A stretch of 64,000 bases of DNA, taken from the NCBI GenBank assembly GCA_040768665.1, contig JAXGMN010000050.1:1-64000 (forward strand), read 5' to 3'. The position numbers and the translations under genes are program-made. This document shows positions 12,601 to 19,200 of this stretch, piece by piece. Origin of the DNA: JABWBD01 sp040768665 (lineage in GTDB: Bacteria > Planctomycetota > Planctomycetia > Pirellulales > Thermoguttaceae). Every line of letters begins with the position of its first letter. Position 1 is the first letter of the stretch. The notes below the pieces were generated by a model. It had not been told where the DNA came from. It saw only the letters and a list, made by a program, of their open reading frames with translations, and did not search any database.

Positions 12601-13344
12601 GGCCGCGTTGCCGGCCATATCGGTTTCGTTGAAAACCACCAAGGCGGTGTTGCCCGCGAATTCGACCTCGAACTGTCCCTGGATGTTCGGCTGGCCGAGC
12701 CCGAACCCCCGATAGGTCGCGGTGATCGAGAGCTTCTGGATCTCGTGGCCGCCGTACTGGAGCGTTATCATGCTGTTGGCCGCCTGGCCATTGAGCAGCA
12801 CCTCTTGGGGCAACGTGATCCGCTGGACTTCGTCGGTGAAATAGCGGGCGTAGACGTTCTGGTCGATCAGCGCACCGCCGGTATCGAAATCCTGGACCGG
12901 TGCGTAGGAGGGTTCGCCGGTGAGCGGATCGAAGATCACGTTCCCGCTGCCGTCGGTCTGCAACTGCATGACCAGATCGGTGCGGATCCAGGTGGCGATG
13001 AAATCGCCGTCGCTGTCGGCACTGAGCGATTTGGCGGTAAGGCTCTGCGGATTGCCGTACTGCTCCATGAACTTCGGGTAGAAGCTGCTGGTGCCCGGGT
13101 CAAAGACCATCTCGTCGCCGAACTGGAACATGTTCCGCGCACCGTAGGTGAACGGATCGTTGACCAGGATGTCGTGCCAATCGGCCGGCGCCAGGCTGAG
13201 CAACTGCCGTTCTTCCAGCGGATCCATCTGCAGCGAACGGTACTTTATCGGGCGCTCCGTCCGGCTCGCAAGCCGTTTGCGGCTACGAAGTTTGCCGAAC
13301 TTGGAGGTGAGGGTCTTGAGACTAGGCAATCGAATTGGCGACAT
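6259..13344 (-). CDS. giant LEPR-XLL-type exported repeat protein (N-terminal 2361 aa)
   Basis: The ATG at 13344 is preceded by GAGGAAAG at good spacing, so I prefer it to the TTG 45 bases upstream. Near residue 40 it carries 'MDPLEERQLLSL', the LEPR-XLL-like N-terminal signature of giant planctomycete exported proteins. The body is a run of about 50-residue repeats, D-x-DGDFVVxW followed by YARRFD and EFRVN. Two SbsA/Big_5-like Ig segments lie at about 9700-9200 ('FDENML', 'NPENFKVYRND') and 7310-6770 ('FDENLL', 'NPQNWILSRNG'). A P/Homo-B domain lies at about 8160-7700 ('DLEVILRSPDGTEVTLFNS', 'AGTWTLIVRD'). A surface or adhesive role is inference. The stop at 6259 follows a frame change near 6300, and homologous sequence continues to the window edge. 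The true protein therefore probably exceeds 4400 residues. It lies 76 bp downstream of a TIGR03032-like gene on the same strand. Confidence 0.85.
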   Translation of the reverse strand: MSPIRLPSLKTLTSKFGKLRSRKRLASRTERPIKYRSLQMDPLEERQLLSLAPADWHDILVNDPFTYGARNMFQFGDEMVFDPGTSSFYPKFMEQYGNPQSLTAKSLSADSDGDFIATWIRTDLVMQLQTDGSGNVIFDPLTGEPSYAPVQDFDTGGALIDQNVYARYFTDEVQRITLPQEVLLNGQAANSMITLQYGGHEIQKLSITATYRGFGLGQPNIQGQFEVEFAGNTALVVFNETDMAGNAARIEQALRGFPDVPAPTPQDPGRVFSSRHVTVWAVNPHEYIIDFGEETAGVSQPEITIPRNTVNFSSGFYPAVIPSTVREPILISNIPISPTNPKQTATAIQSYFAATTSDDIPIGPIDYPPNNLSPGAHGPRSAPENFRSALPNVTVIPVVGIPGVVDGTVFDVHFTGEAGKKDHPELVVSALTDELGNSLVASPDLDIQTVKQPSAEFRVNPVETDDPFTFSPDVFNQTNPVVAMDPDGDFVITWQSEVSDDESAGSVSDIYARRFSPVGLMDVFDPSSSDYDAELADNYGILTPGIRSLVSPDTEVVQLLSIDSTVGGPLTGEFRLRIGDRETKDIAFNSTNSSTLTAVANSIRVELEELGFDGVAVSRVSSTDPFQFRVKYKATFGTQLGKDQFELAYVPVVNPNTGLPLQANVNITDETSEYYTFLVNQDRVNPQFSPSVGVDFEGNFVIAWANGGQDLSYFNGVKMQRYNRYGERQGDQVLVNTENTAVHLDPHVQLSHDGNILVAWRFTSDPNYFIGNATGFSVVYKVYDPDGEVLLSQRGAVGAGPPAAAFDMNNNYIISSAHAAGGDTVPGTFSNASARMFQLFDSSGNVSGAEIRPTFRVNSAGDDDTPRWPLWQGSPDPALDADGDLVIAYEGYGPDASVNAGFTGQLFSELINSSRNEDLRVYFDPQSNAFGSFGSPAGNNGDIDGGIEQILINAQLAGANPEQIGRLSAILNSVAGLLRGEAYGALFSRWDADPQSQSITTLYSDSIANAYRDGHNDRWVIAIPRAATGGTFVIRLSRDGVSGFEDITVSPVFTNSVLNIAQTITAIDNALEGAARTGVEWLPETSYESSIDVRYVNSSEIDARALTNGWSWGTVGIDPTIHHVFEVTFQGEAHDDGFSLPVQTNSLSPEGVRPDLEVRLITNGNTGTTQQDVSIAAEPDGDFTMLWTQFEEFTSTGISNTNLYYRRFDEITDTAGPRLLDLANSQGDGVANGGFIQGYTQYVVLSFDENMLAVDPALDPNSILNPENFKVYRNDVEIPAGVAHVEFGLNMAANLAGKADPFGGTYELSDIPTNKWEAVLILDANGGLMDGVPALATGEYRIEALAPRTEAGMSGLRDASSSGNPLGYTGFVPGGVNMSRTFTVAIGDPDQEVDHAVAPNQKQRINATTNPENPGAVAADSDGQYVVAWTAYDVAEGRDRVWMQLYDADGTPADLPRLNASGQVVGVWTDAAPILPVTPYDVSDPAVAAAFQDFANDAQDHPSVAMDKDGDFVITWTNYRGGNADVYARRFDALGELIGVDSIGSPVFKAQVTEAFLVNTYTDDVQKWSDVAMDADGDFAITWSSYGQEDNGQNGTGYGIYARRYDSFGVPMAPEFQVNVTTAGSQQGSSIAMGAQGNFVIAWTSDQNGIGDDIIAREFNADGTPVAGPLAGEIRINDTVAGDQRYPDVAMSLDGANYIVTWTDTAADLSGSSVWAELSIPQPHRYVDPFPHIITGQHAFSISVGDNFEVQDVNVKIVDLFHQRLEDLEVILRSPDGTEVTLFNSLPRRLQTDGSRPAGNSLIDTVFDDEARGSVRITESDLGAVPPYTGSWVPQENLSAFEGEGSAGTWTLIVRDRENNNLTGFMNSLLPEGSWWLEISEVNASASSFRVNTTLSGNQMFSTVAMDHEGNFTVAWSGVGMQPNQSDTQGYGTFYQRYDNRATQISGETRANNNLPGDQWMPSIASDAVGNFVLVWTGPELGTSGQFVIDPATGLPRTSIYSYTSVNDAPQTDVVGPLVTDVLADGQRVLQNDVLQPLGGGITELKVLFDENLLTAGGSSGMHSVLNPQNWILSRNGSDIQGAIIQVTDYLGRASTDPNFDLWNPTTRKIEVVLKLDGNGLSQDRTPLAEGNYVLTIKDLVNDVSVFFDPDADPGSQLLVVGNPLDGNFDGLPGSDPINVGFGGYQHFFTVNGSPQTGAEFRINPDATRQREQRFSQVRGTGTGQEESTRSVAVDNDGDFVVVWSTAGQDFSFFNDVRGQIYTNLGERAGVELTVNATTTPGTTAFQVNPTVVMHNTDGSFVAAWDRAAAQTNGVVTNANIIARRFATGGTPLGGEFHVDDDAGYIDMARRRNRQVRRRAP

Positions 13345-13420
13345 CGGTTTCTTTCCTCGAAAGCTGACTTGCCGGAAGCGAGGAGGCAATTTGCCCGTGA
13401 TAGCGCGATAGATGGATCGA

Positions 13421-14563
13421 TCAGTCCCCTCCGACCTGCGCCGGCGACGCGGCGGGCGAATCGGAAAGGTTGGTTTCGTGAATTTCGGAGCTGGCCCGCA
13501 GCCAATAAGAAGAATCGGGGTTCGACACGGCCTGGCGGACCGCCGGTTTCTCGAGGTTGAGAATCATCGGACGGCGAACGCCGGGGAGGAACTGCACGTC
13601 GTACAGTTCCTCGCATCCGGAAGTGAACTCGAACATGCCCACTTCCGCTGCACGGTTGAGGTCGATGACGACCACGCCGCAGAGGAGTTTTTCATAGCGC
13701 TTCTGGATCGGCAGGCCGCCGAAGATGTGCTTCTCGCGGATCTTGCACAAGCCCACCAGGGCGTACGGCCCGGCGAATGCCAGGCCGCGGAGATAGCCGC
13801 GCAGACCGCAGACCACCTCCGATTTTCCACCGGCCGGGTCGACCAGAAGCAGTTCGCCCGTGCCGGAGTTCAACAGCCAAAGCCGGCCATCGTGCCACCG
13901 CGGAGAATGCGGCATCGAGAGGCCGGTGAGAATCGTTTCGTTCGTTTCCACGTCGATGAGCACACCGCCGTCGGCTTTCTGCTCGCGCCAGCCGCCGGGT
14001 GTGTCGGTTTCGCCGAGGGCCGTCACGTACTTCGGCCGGCCGTCGACTACCGCCAGCCCGTTCAGGTGACAGCGGTCTTCCGGCACCAGGTCGTTGACGA
14101 ACGGCGGACGCCAGACCGGCTCGAAGTTGTAGGTCGTGCTCAGCCTGGCCAGGCAGGAGAAACGCGTGTTGACGAGCATCAACTCGCCGTCGCAGAAAGC
14201 GACGTCGTGCGTGTGCAAATCGCCGGTGTGCCAGGTGGCACGGGGCAGATACAGCGCGTCGTACTTGCCCGGCTGGTCTTCCTGGTAGTCATGGGCAAGC
14301 AGTGGAGCATTGGCAAACAGGGTGACGTCATGACGATGCGCCAGGGCAATGCGAGGCCCGTCCAAGGCCAAACCAAGTGGCTTGTCGAACTGGCGCATGA
14401 GGAGCGTCACCTGGCGACCATCCCATCCGATCGTCGCCACCTTGCCTGCCTGGTACGTCGACAATACAAGCGAACCACCAGCCTCGGCGATCCATGTCTG
14501 GAAGCCGGCTGAGGTGCTGCACTCGATCCGTACCGTCTGGGTCACGTCGCCCAGGTCAGTCAT
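13421..14563 (-). CDS. TIGR03032 (DUF4915-like) family protein
   Basis: The product has 380 residues from the ATG at 14563; a TTG four codons upstream is the alternative start. It matches my recollection of the TIGR03032 family: 'FQTWIAEAGGSLVLSTYQAG' near the start, 'DLHTHDVAF', 'CHLNGLAV', 'YVTALGETD', 'GWREQKADGGVLIDV', 'MPHSPRW' and 'LWLLNSGTGEL'. These motifs suggest a beta-propeller-like fold. The biochemical function of the family is unknown. No signal peptide is visible. The gene lies 76 bp upstream of the giant repeat protein on the same strand, so the two are probably co-transcribed. A small dyad (TGGTTTACCAAATTAACCA) sits 30-50 bp upstream of the start and could be an operator, but this is unproven. 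Confidence 0.85.
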   Translation of the reverse strand: MTDLGDVTQTVRIECSTSAGFQTWIAEAGGSLVLSTYQAGKVATIGWDGRQVTLLMRQFDKPLGLALDGPRIALAHRHDVTLFANAPLLAHDYQEDQPGKYDALYLPRATWHTGDLHTHDVAFCDGELMLVNTRFSCLARLSTTYNFEPVWRPPFVNDLVPEDRCHLNGLAVVDGRPKYVTALGETDTPGGWREQKADGGVLIDVETNETILTGLSMPHSPRWHDGRLWLLNSGTGELLLVDPAGGKSEVVCGLRGYLRGLAFAGPYALVGLCKIREKHIFGGLPIQKRYEKLLCGVVVIDLNRAAEVGMFEFTSGCEELYDVQFLPGVRRPMILNLEKPAVRQAVSNPDSSYWLRASSEIHETNLSDSPAASPAQVGGD

Positions 14564-15061
14564 TAACGGCCCCAACTGCTTTTTCTGACTTGGTTTACCA
14601 AATTAACCACTTTATCATGATCGGACCCCCGCCACCCGTCAAGAACCTTCCTCGCAACCCGAGGGCGACATGAACGGCCTCACCAAGCTGCTCGCCGCCC
14701 CATCAACGCTTTGCACATGAAGAGAATCTCGCGTCCCGCTACACCCTTGCGGCGGAGAGATCTTGTGGCCTACCGGGGGCTATAGGCCGGCTCGGTCATT
14801 GTGGTTTTGACGGTGGCACTGGATATTCAGTTCCCGGAAACGCACCCCCCAAAAGTTTTGATTTATTTCTGACCGCCTAGGTGGTTGTTATACATTTACA
14901 CAAAAGTTGTACAATCGGCGGTTGAGCGGCGTCGAAATCGACGGGTCCGACTGCGACAGATGTGAGGGAAGTCGCCGTTGTTGGGGTGACCGGCGGCGGT
15001 CCACGCCGGCGGATGAAGAAGGGGACCGGCTCGGCAAGACCTTGGGCGACCGGCAGAAATC

Positions 15062-15123
15062 CGTAGCCTGACTCTCCGAGTCGGGCTTTGGAGGCCAGAC
15101 CCGACTCGGAGAGTCAGGCTACG
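15062..15123. repeat. perfect 24-bp inverted repeat, 14-base loop
   Basis: The left arm is at 15062-15085 and the right arm at 15100-15123, all 24 pairs matching. The arm contains GACTCTCCGAGTCGG. It lies in a long spacer between divergent genes, so it is not an ordinary terminator directly behind a stop codon. It may be a dispersed REP-like hairpin; only one copy is seen in this window. Confidence 0.8.
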
Positions 15124-15178
15124 TCCGAGGGGGTAAATTTTTTTCTGCCGCTCGCCTTGTATCTTCGATCCCATTCAC

Positions 15179-15240
15179 CCACGATTATTTGCGGCGCCTG
15201 TCCCCTTTTTCATCAGACCCTGTCCCCTTTTTCATCAGAC
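15179..15240. repeat. half copy of GGGGACTGGCTC-type palindrome with 22-bp tandem duplication
   Basis: The first part resembles the right half of the elements at 21261-21340 and 45421-45506 (…TTGCGGCGCCTGTCCCC followed by a T run). A 22-bp unit is then perfectly repeated (15197-15218 and 15219-15240). No left half is present. Confidence 0.55.
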
Positions 15241-15435
15241 CAGGCGGAAAAGGTCCACCCCGGCAAGTGCGGGCAGGCCGCGAGTATAATGAGGCATGGT
15301 TCAGAAACGGGGACAGGGGCCGTGCGATGTGGCGATTTCCGCTGGATTTCGCTGGCAGGGCCCGGAGCCAGTCCCCGACGTTTTTTGGGATAAGCTGTTA
15401 CTGTGAATCGCTCGCCCAGCTTTTGGAGTTCAGAA

Positions 15436-16395
15436 ATGCTGTATCGACTGCGTCCCAATACGGGTCTGGCCGGCAAGTTAGATGACCGAGGTATGGGGCC
15501 GTTGAAGCTTTGGGCGATTACGGCGGTCCTTGCCGTCCTCGTCGCTGCCGTCGTCCCCCCGGCAAGTGCCGAGAACACAGAGAAGTGCGACAAGCCTGAT
15601 CCGCATGACCAGTATGTTCGGCTTGTCCGTGAAGAAGGCACCGTGACGGCGCTGGAAACGGCCGTTGTTCGCTTTGCGCCAAAAGACCGCAACCGCAGCG
15701 CGCCGAGGGTGGACCTGGTCGCGGCCATTCATGTTGCCGACGAGTCGTACTTCAACAAGCTGAACGAGTTGTTCAAGACCTACGACGTGGTGCTGTACGA
15801 ACTTGTCGCGCCTGAAGGGACGCGAATTCCGAAGGGCGGGGCTGGCGCAGGTTCCGGCCATCCGGTCTCGATGCTTCAAAAGCTGATGACCAATGTCTTG
15901 GACCTGCAGTACCAACTGAATGCCATCGATTACACGAAAGCCAACTTCGTGCATGCCGATCTGTCGCCGGAACGATTTGCCGAATCGATGAAACGGCGGG
16001 GGGAGAGCATGTGGACGATGCTGTTCCGCATGATGGGGTATGCCATGGCCCAGCAGGGGGGTGACGGTTCTTCCGACGCCCAATTCCTGGCGGCCCTGTT
16101 GGATCCGAATCGATCCTTGGCTCTGAAACGGCTCATGGCGGAACAGTTCCGCGACATGGACGGTGCGATGGGTGCGATCGAAGGGCCTGACGGTTCGGCG
16201 ATCATCACGGATCGCAATCGGGCGGCTCTGGACGTACTGAAGAGCGAGATCGAGGCAGGCAAGCAGAAGATTGCCGTTTTCTACGGCGGCGGTCACATGC
16301 CCGATTTTGCCCAGCGGCTCCGCGACGAGTTCGATCTGGTCCCGGTGGAGACGAAATGGTTGACCGCCTGGGACATGAAAAAGGCGGAGCGGTGA
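15436..16395 (+). CDS. exported TraB/GumN-family protein
   Basis: The product has 319 residues. The ATG at 15436 is preceded by GGAG seven bases upstream; another ATG at 15493 would also leave a signal peptide intact. A hydrophobic segment ending VPPASAEN, about 50 residues in, looks like a signal peptide with a Sec-type cleavage site. The body shows the TraB/GumN pattern: 'AAIHVADESYFNKLNELF', 'YDVVLYELVAPEG' and a C-terminal 'VFYGGGHMPDFAQRL'. In characterised relatives (TIKI/PrgY/GumN) the conserved His and Glu residues suggest a metal-dependent peptidase-like fold, but the substrate here is unknown. The next gene, for a DJ-1/PfpI protein, starts 67 bp downstream on the same strand and may be co-transcribed. 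Confidence 0.8.
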   Translation: MLYRLRPNTGLAGKLDDRGMGPLKLWAITAVLAVLVAAVVPPASAENTEKCDKPDPHDQYVRLVREEGTVTALETAVVRFAPKDRNRSAPRVDLVAAIHVADESYFNKLNELFKTYDVVLYELVAPEGTRIPKGGAGAGSGHPVSMLQKLMTNVLDLQYQLNAIDYTKANFVHADLSPERFAESMKRRGESMWTMLFRMMGYAMAQQGGDGSSDAQFLAALLDPNRSLALKRLMAEQFRDMDGAMGAIEGPDGSAIITDRNRAALDVLKSEIEAGKQKIAVFYGGGHMPDFAQRLRDEFDLVPVETKWLTAWDMKKAER

Positions 16396-16462
16396 TCGCT
16401 TGGGTGCGCGATGGGTGAGTGCCTGTCCGAAAACAAGTCCGTGAAAAGCCAAGGAGGATCCC

Positions 16463-17050
16463 GTGGCGAGCAAGAAAATCCTGATGTTGGTCGGGGATTA
16501 CGTCGAGGACTACGAGGCGATGGTGCCCTACCAGATGTTGCTAATGGTCGGCCATCAGGTCGACACCGTCTGCCCGGGCAAGCAGGCCGGAGACGCCGTG
16601 CGGACCGCCATTCACGACTTCGAGGGCGACCAGACCTACAGCGAAAAACGTGGCCACAACTTCGCGGTGACGGCCGATTTCGACGAGGTCGACGCAGTGC
16701 AATACCATGCGCTGGTGATTCCCGGCGGGCGCGCCCCCGAATACCTCCGGCTCAATGACCGCGTTCTGGACATCGTCCGCCACTTCGCCGAGGCCGGCAA
16801 GCCGATCGCCTCGATCTGCCACGGCCAGCAAATCCTGGCGGCGGCGGGCGTGGTCGAGGGGCGATCGTGCACCGCCTACCCCGCCGTGAAGCCGGACCTG
16901 GTCCGTGCCGGCGCCACATGGGCCGAGGTGAACGAGACGTTCAGCAACGCCGTGGTGGACGGCAATTTCGTCACGGCAGCCGCCTGGCCCGGTCATCCCG
17001 AGTGGATTCGCAAGTTCCTCGACGTGCTGGGAACGCGGATCGAGCCGTAA
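16463..17050 (+). CDS. DJ-1/PfpI family protein
   Basis: The product has 195 residues and starts at a GTG preceded by a strong AAGGAGG. It is a full-length DJ-1/PfpI-family protein with a class I glutamine-amidotransferase-like fold. The nucleophile elbow is 'IASICHGQQIL' (Cys about residue 118), preceded by 'ALVIPGGRAPEYLR' and with Glu in 'DYVEDYEA' near the N-terminus. Relatives are glyoxalases, deglycases, chaperones or proteases, and the sequence alone does not decide among them. There is no signal peptide, so it is cytoplasmic. A hairpin 39 bp behind the stop separates it from the convergent ABC permease gene. Confidence 0.9.
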   Translation: MASKKILMLVGDYVEDYEAMVPYQMLLMVGHQVDTVCPGKQAGDAVRTAIHDFEGDQTYSEKRGHNFAVTADFDEVDAVQYHALVIPGGRAPEYLRLNDRVLDIVRHFAEAGKPIASICHGQQILAAAGVVEGRSCTAYPAVKPDLVRAGATWAEVNETFSNAVVDGNFVTAAAWPGHPEWIRKFLDVLGTRIEP

Positions 17051-17088
17051 GACGCGGGGGCTATTCGTGGCGGAGGAACGCGTCTCAT

Positions 17089-17118
17089 CAGCCCGGCTGC
17101 CCGGAAGCAGCCGGGCTG
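17089..17118. terminator. bidirectional hairpin between convergent genes
   Basis: CAGCCCGGCTGC and GCAGCCGGGCTG form a 12-bp GC-rich stem with a 6-base loop, placed between the stop codons of the plus PfpI gene and the minus permease gene. There is no T-run. Nearly the same hairpin recurs at 26051-26084, so it may be a dispersed repeat that also serves as a terminator. Confidence 0.6.
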
Positions 17119-17136
17119 GTATGCGGCACTGCTGGG

Positions 17137-18459
17137 CTACTCGTGGCGGAGGGCTTCGATCGGGTCCATCGCGGCGGCTCGCATGGCCGGGTAGAGCCCG
17201 AACACGACGCCGATCGTGACGGAGATGAAGAAGGCCAACGGAATCGACCAGGGGACGACGGAGGGTTCGACGGTCTTGATCACGTCGGGGAGCTGCTCGA
17301 TCACGTCGGGGAGCATCCGCTCGACGACGTAGCGGACCCAGCCGGTCACCGGGCGGCACGTGAGGCCGACCAGCACGCCGGTCGCTCCGCCCACTACCGA
17401 CAAGGCGATCGTTTCCACGAGGAATTGCCGGATGATGTCGCCCCGCTTGGCCCCCAGCGCACGGCGGATGCCGATCTCGCGGGTCCGCTCGGTGACCGTG
17501 GCAAGCATGATGTTCATAATCCCGATGCCGCCGACCACGAGCGAGATCGCGGCGATCAGCCCCATGAAGATGATGAACATCAGCCGCGTGGTCCTGGCCT
17601 GTTCCAGCAGCTCCAGCGGCACGGTGATTCCCCAGTCTTCCAGCCGGTGCCGGGAGGCCATCGTCTGCTTGACCAGGTCGGCGGTCTCGATAACGTTTTT
17701 CACTTCGTCGACGCGGAGGGTCGCCTGGCTGAGCTCGACGATTTCTCCCTCGAACGAACCGCTGCGGCGCGTAACGATGAAGTCGCCGATGCGGCTCCAC
17801 AGCGTGCTGATCGGGATGTAGACGTCGTTGGTGAAATCCTGGGCCGCAAGCGACCCGCCGATCCCGGCCGTGGGATTCCGAGGCTTCATCACGCCCACGA
17901 CCACGTAGTAGGCCTCTTCGACGTGAATCGCCCGGCCGATCGGGTCCTCGAAGGGAAACAAGCGCTCGGCGGTCCCGGAGGCCAGGACACAATGGTTCCG
18001 CTTGTCGCTGATGTCCGCGGCACTCAGGAACCGGCCGCGGGAGACTTCCAGCTTGGTCACCTCGGCGTACTCCGGCGTGCAACCGACCAGACGCCCGTCG
18101 ACCATCCGCGTGGAAAAGCTGAACCGGCGCCGCAGCTCCCGGATCGGCAACGCCCGCGTGATCGTCGGTATCGTCTCGGTGATTGCTTCGAAGTCCCGCC
18201 GGGTGATGCCGTACGGAACCGGCCCCCGGATTCCCTCGGTCACCTCGCTGGGCGGCTTGATGGAACGGATGATGATGTTGTTCGCCCCGAGCCCCTCGAT
18301 CTGCTCCTGGGCCTTGCGGCTGATCCCTTCGCCGATGGCCAGCAGCCAGATCACACTGGCCACTCCGATGAAGATACCCAGCACCGTCAAGAGCGACCGC
18401 AGCGGATGCAGCAGCAGGCTCTTGATGCCGAGTTGCCAGGTGCGGAGGAAAAGGAGCAT
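17137..18459 (-). CDS. MacB-type ABC transporter permease (FtsX domain)
   Basis: The product has 440 residues from the ATG at 18459. It has the MacB/FtsX permease layout. An N-terminal membrane helix follows 'HPLRSLLTVLGIFIGVASVI', then comes a large periplasmic MacB core with 'GEGISRKAQEQIEGLGANNI'. A C-terminal block of three helices includes 'LVVGGIGIMNIMLATVTERT' followed by the coupling-helix motif 'REIGIRRALGAKRGDIIRQF'. It ends in 'MDPIEALRHE', as these permeases usually do. The ATPase is encoded separately just upstream. With the membrane fusion protein it forms a tripartite-type exporter. No substrate can be inferred. A vestige of the same C-terminus (reading AFLRHE-stop, about 17061-17081) lies just beyond the stop. 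Confidence 0.92.
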   Translation of the reverse strand: MLLFLRTWQLGIKSLLLHPLRSLLTVLGIFIGVASVIWLLAIGEGISRKAQEQIEGLGANNIIIRSIKPPSEVTEGIRGPVPYGITRRDFEAITETIPTITRALPIRELRRRFSFSTRMVDGRLVGCTPEYAEVTKLEVSRGRFLSAADISDKRNHCVLASGTAERLFPFEDPIGRAIHVEEAYYVVVGVMKPRNPTAGIGGSLAAQDFTNDVYIPISTLWSRIGDFIVTRRSGSFEGEIVELSQATLRVDEVKNVIETADLVKQTMASRHRLEDWGITVPLELLEQARTTRLMFIIFMGLIAAISLVVGGIGIMNIMLATVTERTREIGIRRALGAKRGDIIRQFLVETIALSVVGGATGVLVGLTCRPVTGWVRYVVERMLPDVIEQLPDVIKTVEPSVVPWSIPLAFFISVTIGVVFGLYPAMRAAAMDPIEALRHE

Positions 18460-18487
18460 GGGTCGAAACCTGGTATCGAATGCCTTG

Positions 18488-19200
18488 CTAGGATGCGGTT
18501 GCAAGCTTCCGCTTCTGCTCCTGCCGGACATCCGACAGGATGTTGCCGTCGCGGAGCCGGACGATGCGTTTGGCCCGCGAGCCGACCTCGTCTTCGTGCG
18601 TAACCATGATGATCGTCTTGCCGGCCTGGTTCAGCGTATCGAGCAGCTCCAGGATTTCCTCGGTGGTGACCGAATCGAGATTGCCCGTCGGCTCGTCGGC
18701 AAGGATGAAGTAAGGATCGTTGACCAGGCTCCGCGCGATGGCCACGCGTTGCTGTTGGCCGCCGGAAAGCTGGGTAGGCCGGTGCTTGAGGCGGTCCGCC
18801 AGGCCGACCATGCCTGCCAGTTCGTGGCAGCGCTCGCGATCCCGAGCCCGGAGCCGCCCCTGGTAGTACAGCGGCACCTGGATGTTTTCCAGCACGGTCA
18901 ACTGCGGGATCAGGTTGTAGGACTGAAAAATGAACCCGATCCTGGATGCGCGAATCTCGGAGAGCTGATCGTCGTCGAGTTGGCTCACGTCATCGTCGCC
19001 GAGCATCAGATTCCGGAAGTGGGCCGGTCCAGGCAACCCAGCAGGTTCAGCAATGTGCTCTTTCCGGAGCCGGAAGCGCCCATGACGGCGACATAGTCCC
19101 CTTCCGGGATCTCCAGCGAGACTCCGCGCAAGGCCCGAACGGTCTCCCCGTCGAGCACATACTCCTTGGTCACATTCTCGACCGAGGCGGCCGGTCTCAT
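18488..19200 (-). CDS. MacB-type ABC transporter ATPase, with one frameshift
   Basis: The ATG at 19200 overlaps the stop of the membrane fusion protein as ATGA, indicating translational coupling. The first frame carries Walker A ('GASGSGKSTLLNLLGCLDRP'). It hits a stop just after PTSGI, near 19014. A second frame then carries 'IGFIFQSYNLIPQLTVLENI' (Q-loop), the 'LSGGQQQRVAIARSLVNDP' signature, 'YFILADEPTGNLDS' (Walker B) and the 'IIMVTHE' switch. Adding one base near 19013-19017 restores a normal 237-residue LolD/MacB-type ATPase. All catalytic motifs are present and the neighbours are intact. A sequencing error or very recent mutation is therefore more likely than long decay. Confidence 0.85.

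Larger units (their letters stand above)
14564..15435. other. gene-free interval with hairpin and short repeats
   Basis: I see no convincing gene in these roughly 870 bases. They hold a perfect 24-bp inverted repeat (15062-15123), part of a dispersed palindromic family (15179-15240), and a perfect 22-bp tandem duplication inside that part. The upstream half has no feature I can name. Promoters for the flanking divergent genes must lie here, but I cannot place them. Confidence 0.6.

Noticed and set aside
14896..15174. A 92-codon minus-strand frame in the long spacer.
   Set aside because: It spans the perfect inverted repeat, has biased Arg/Ser-rich composition and shows no ribosome binding site.
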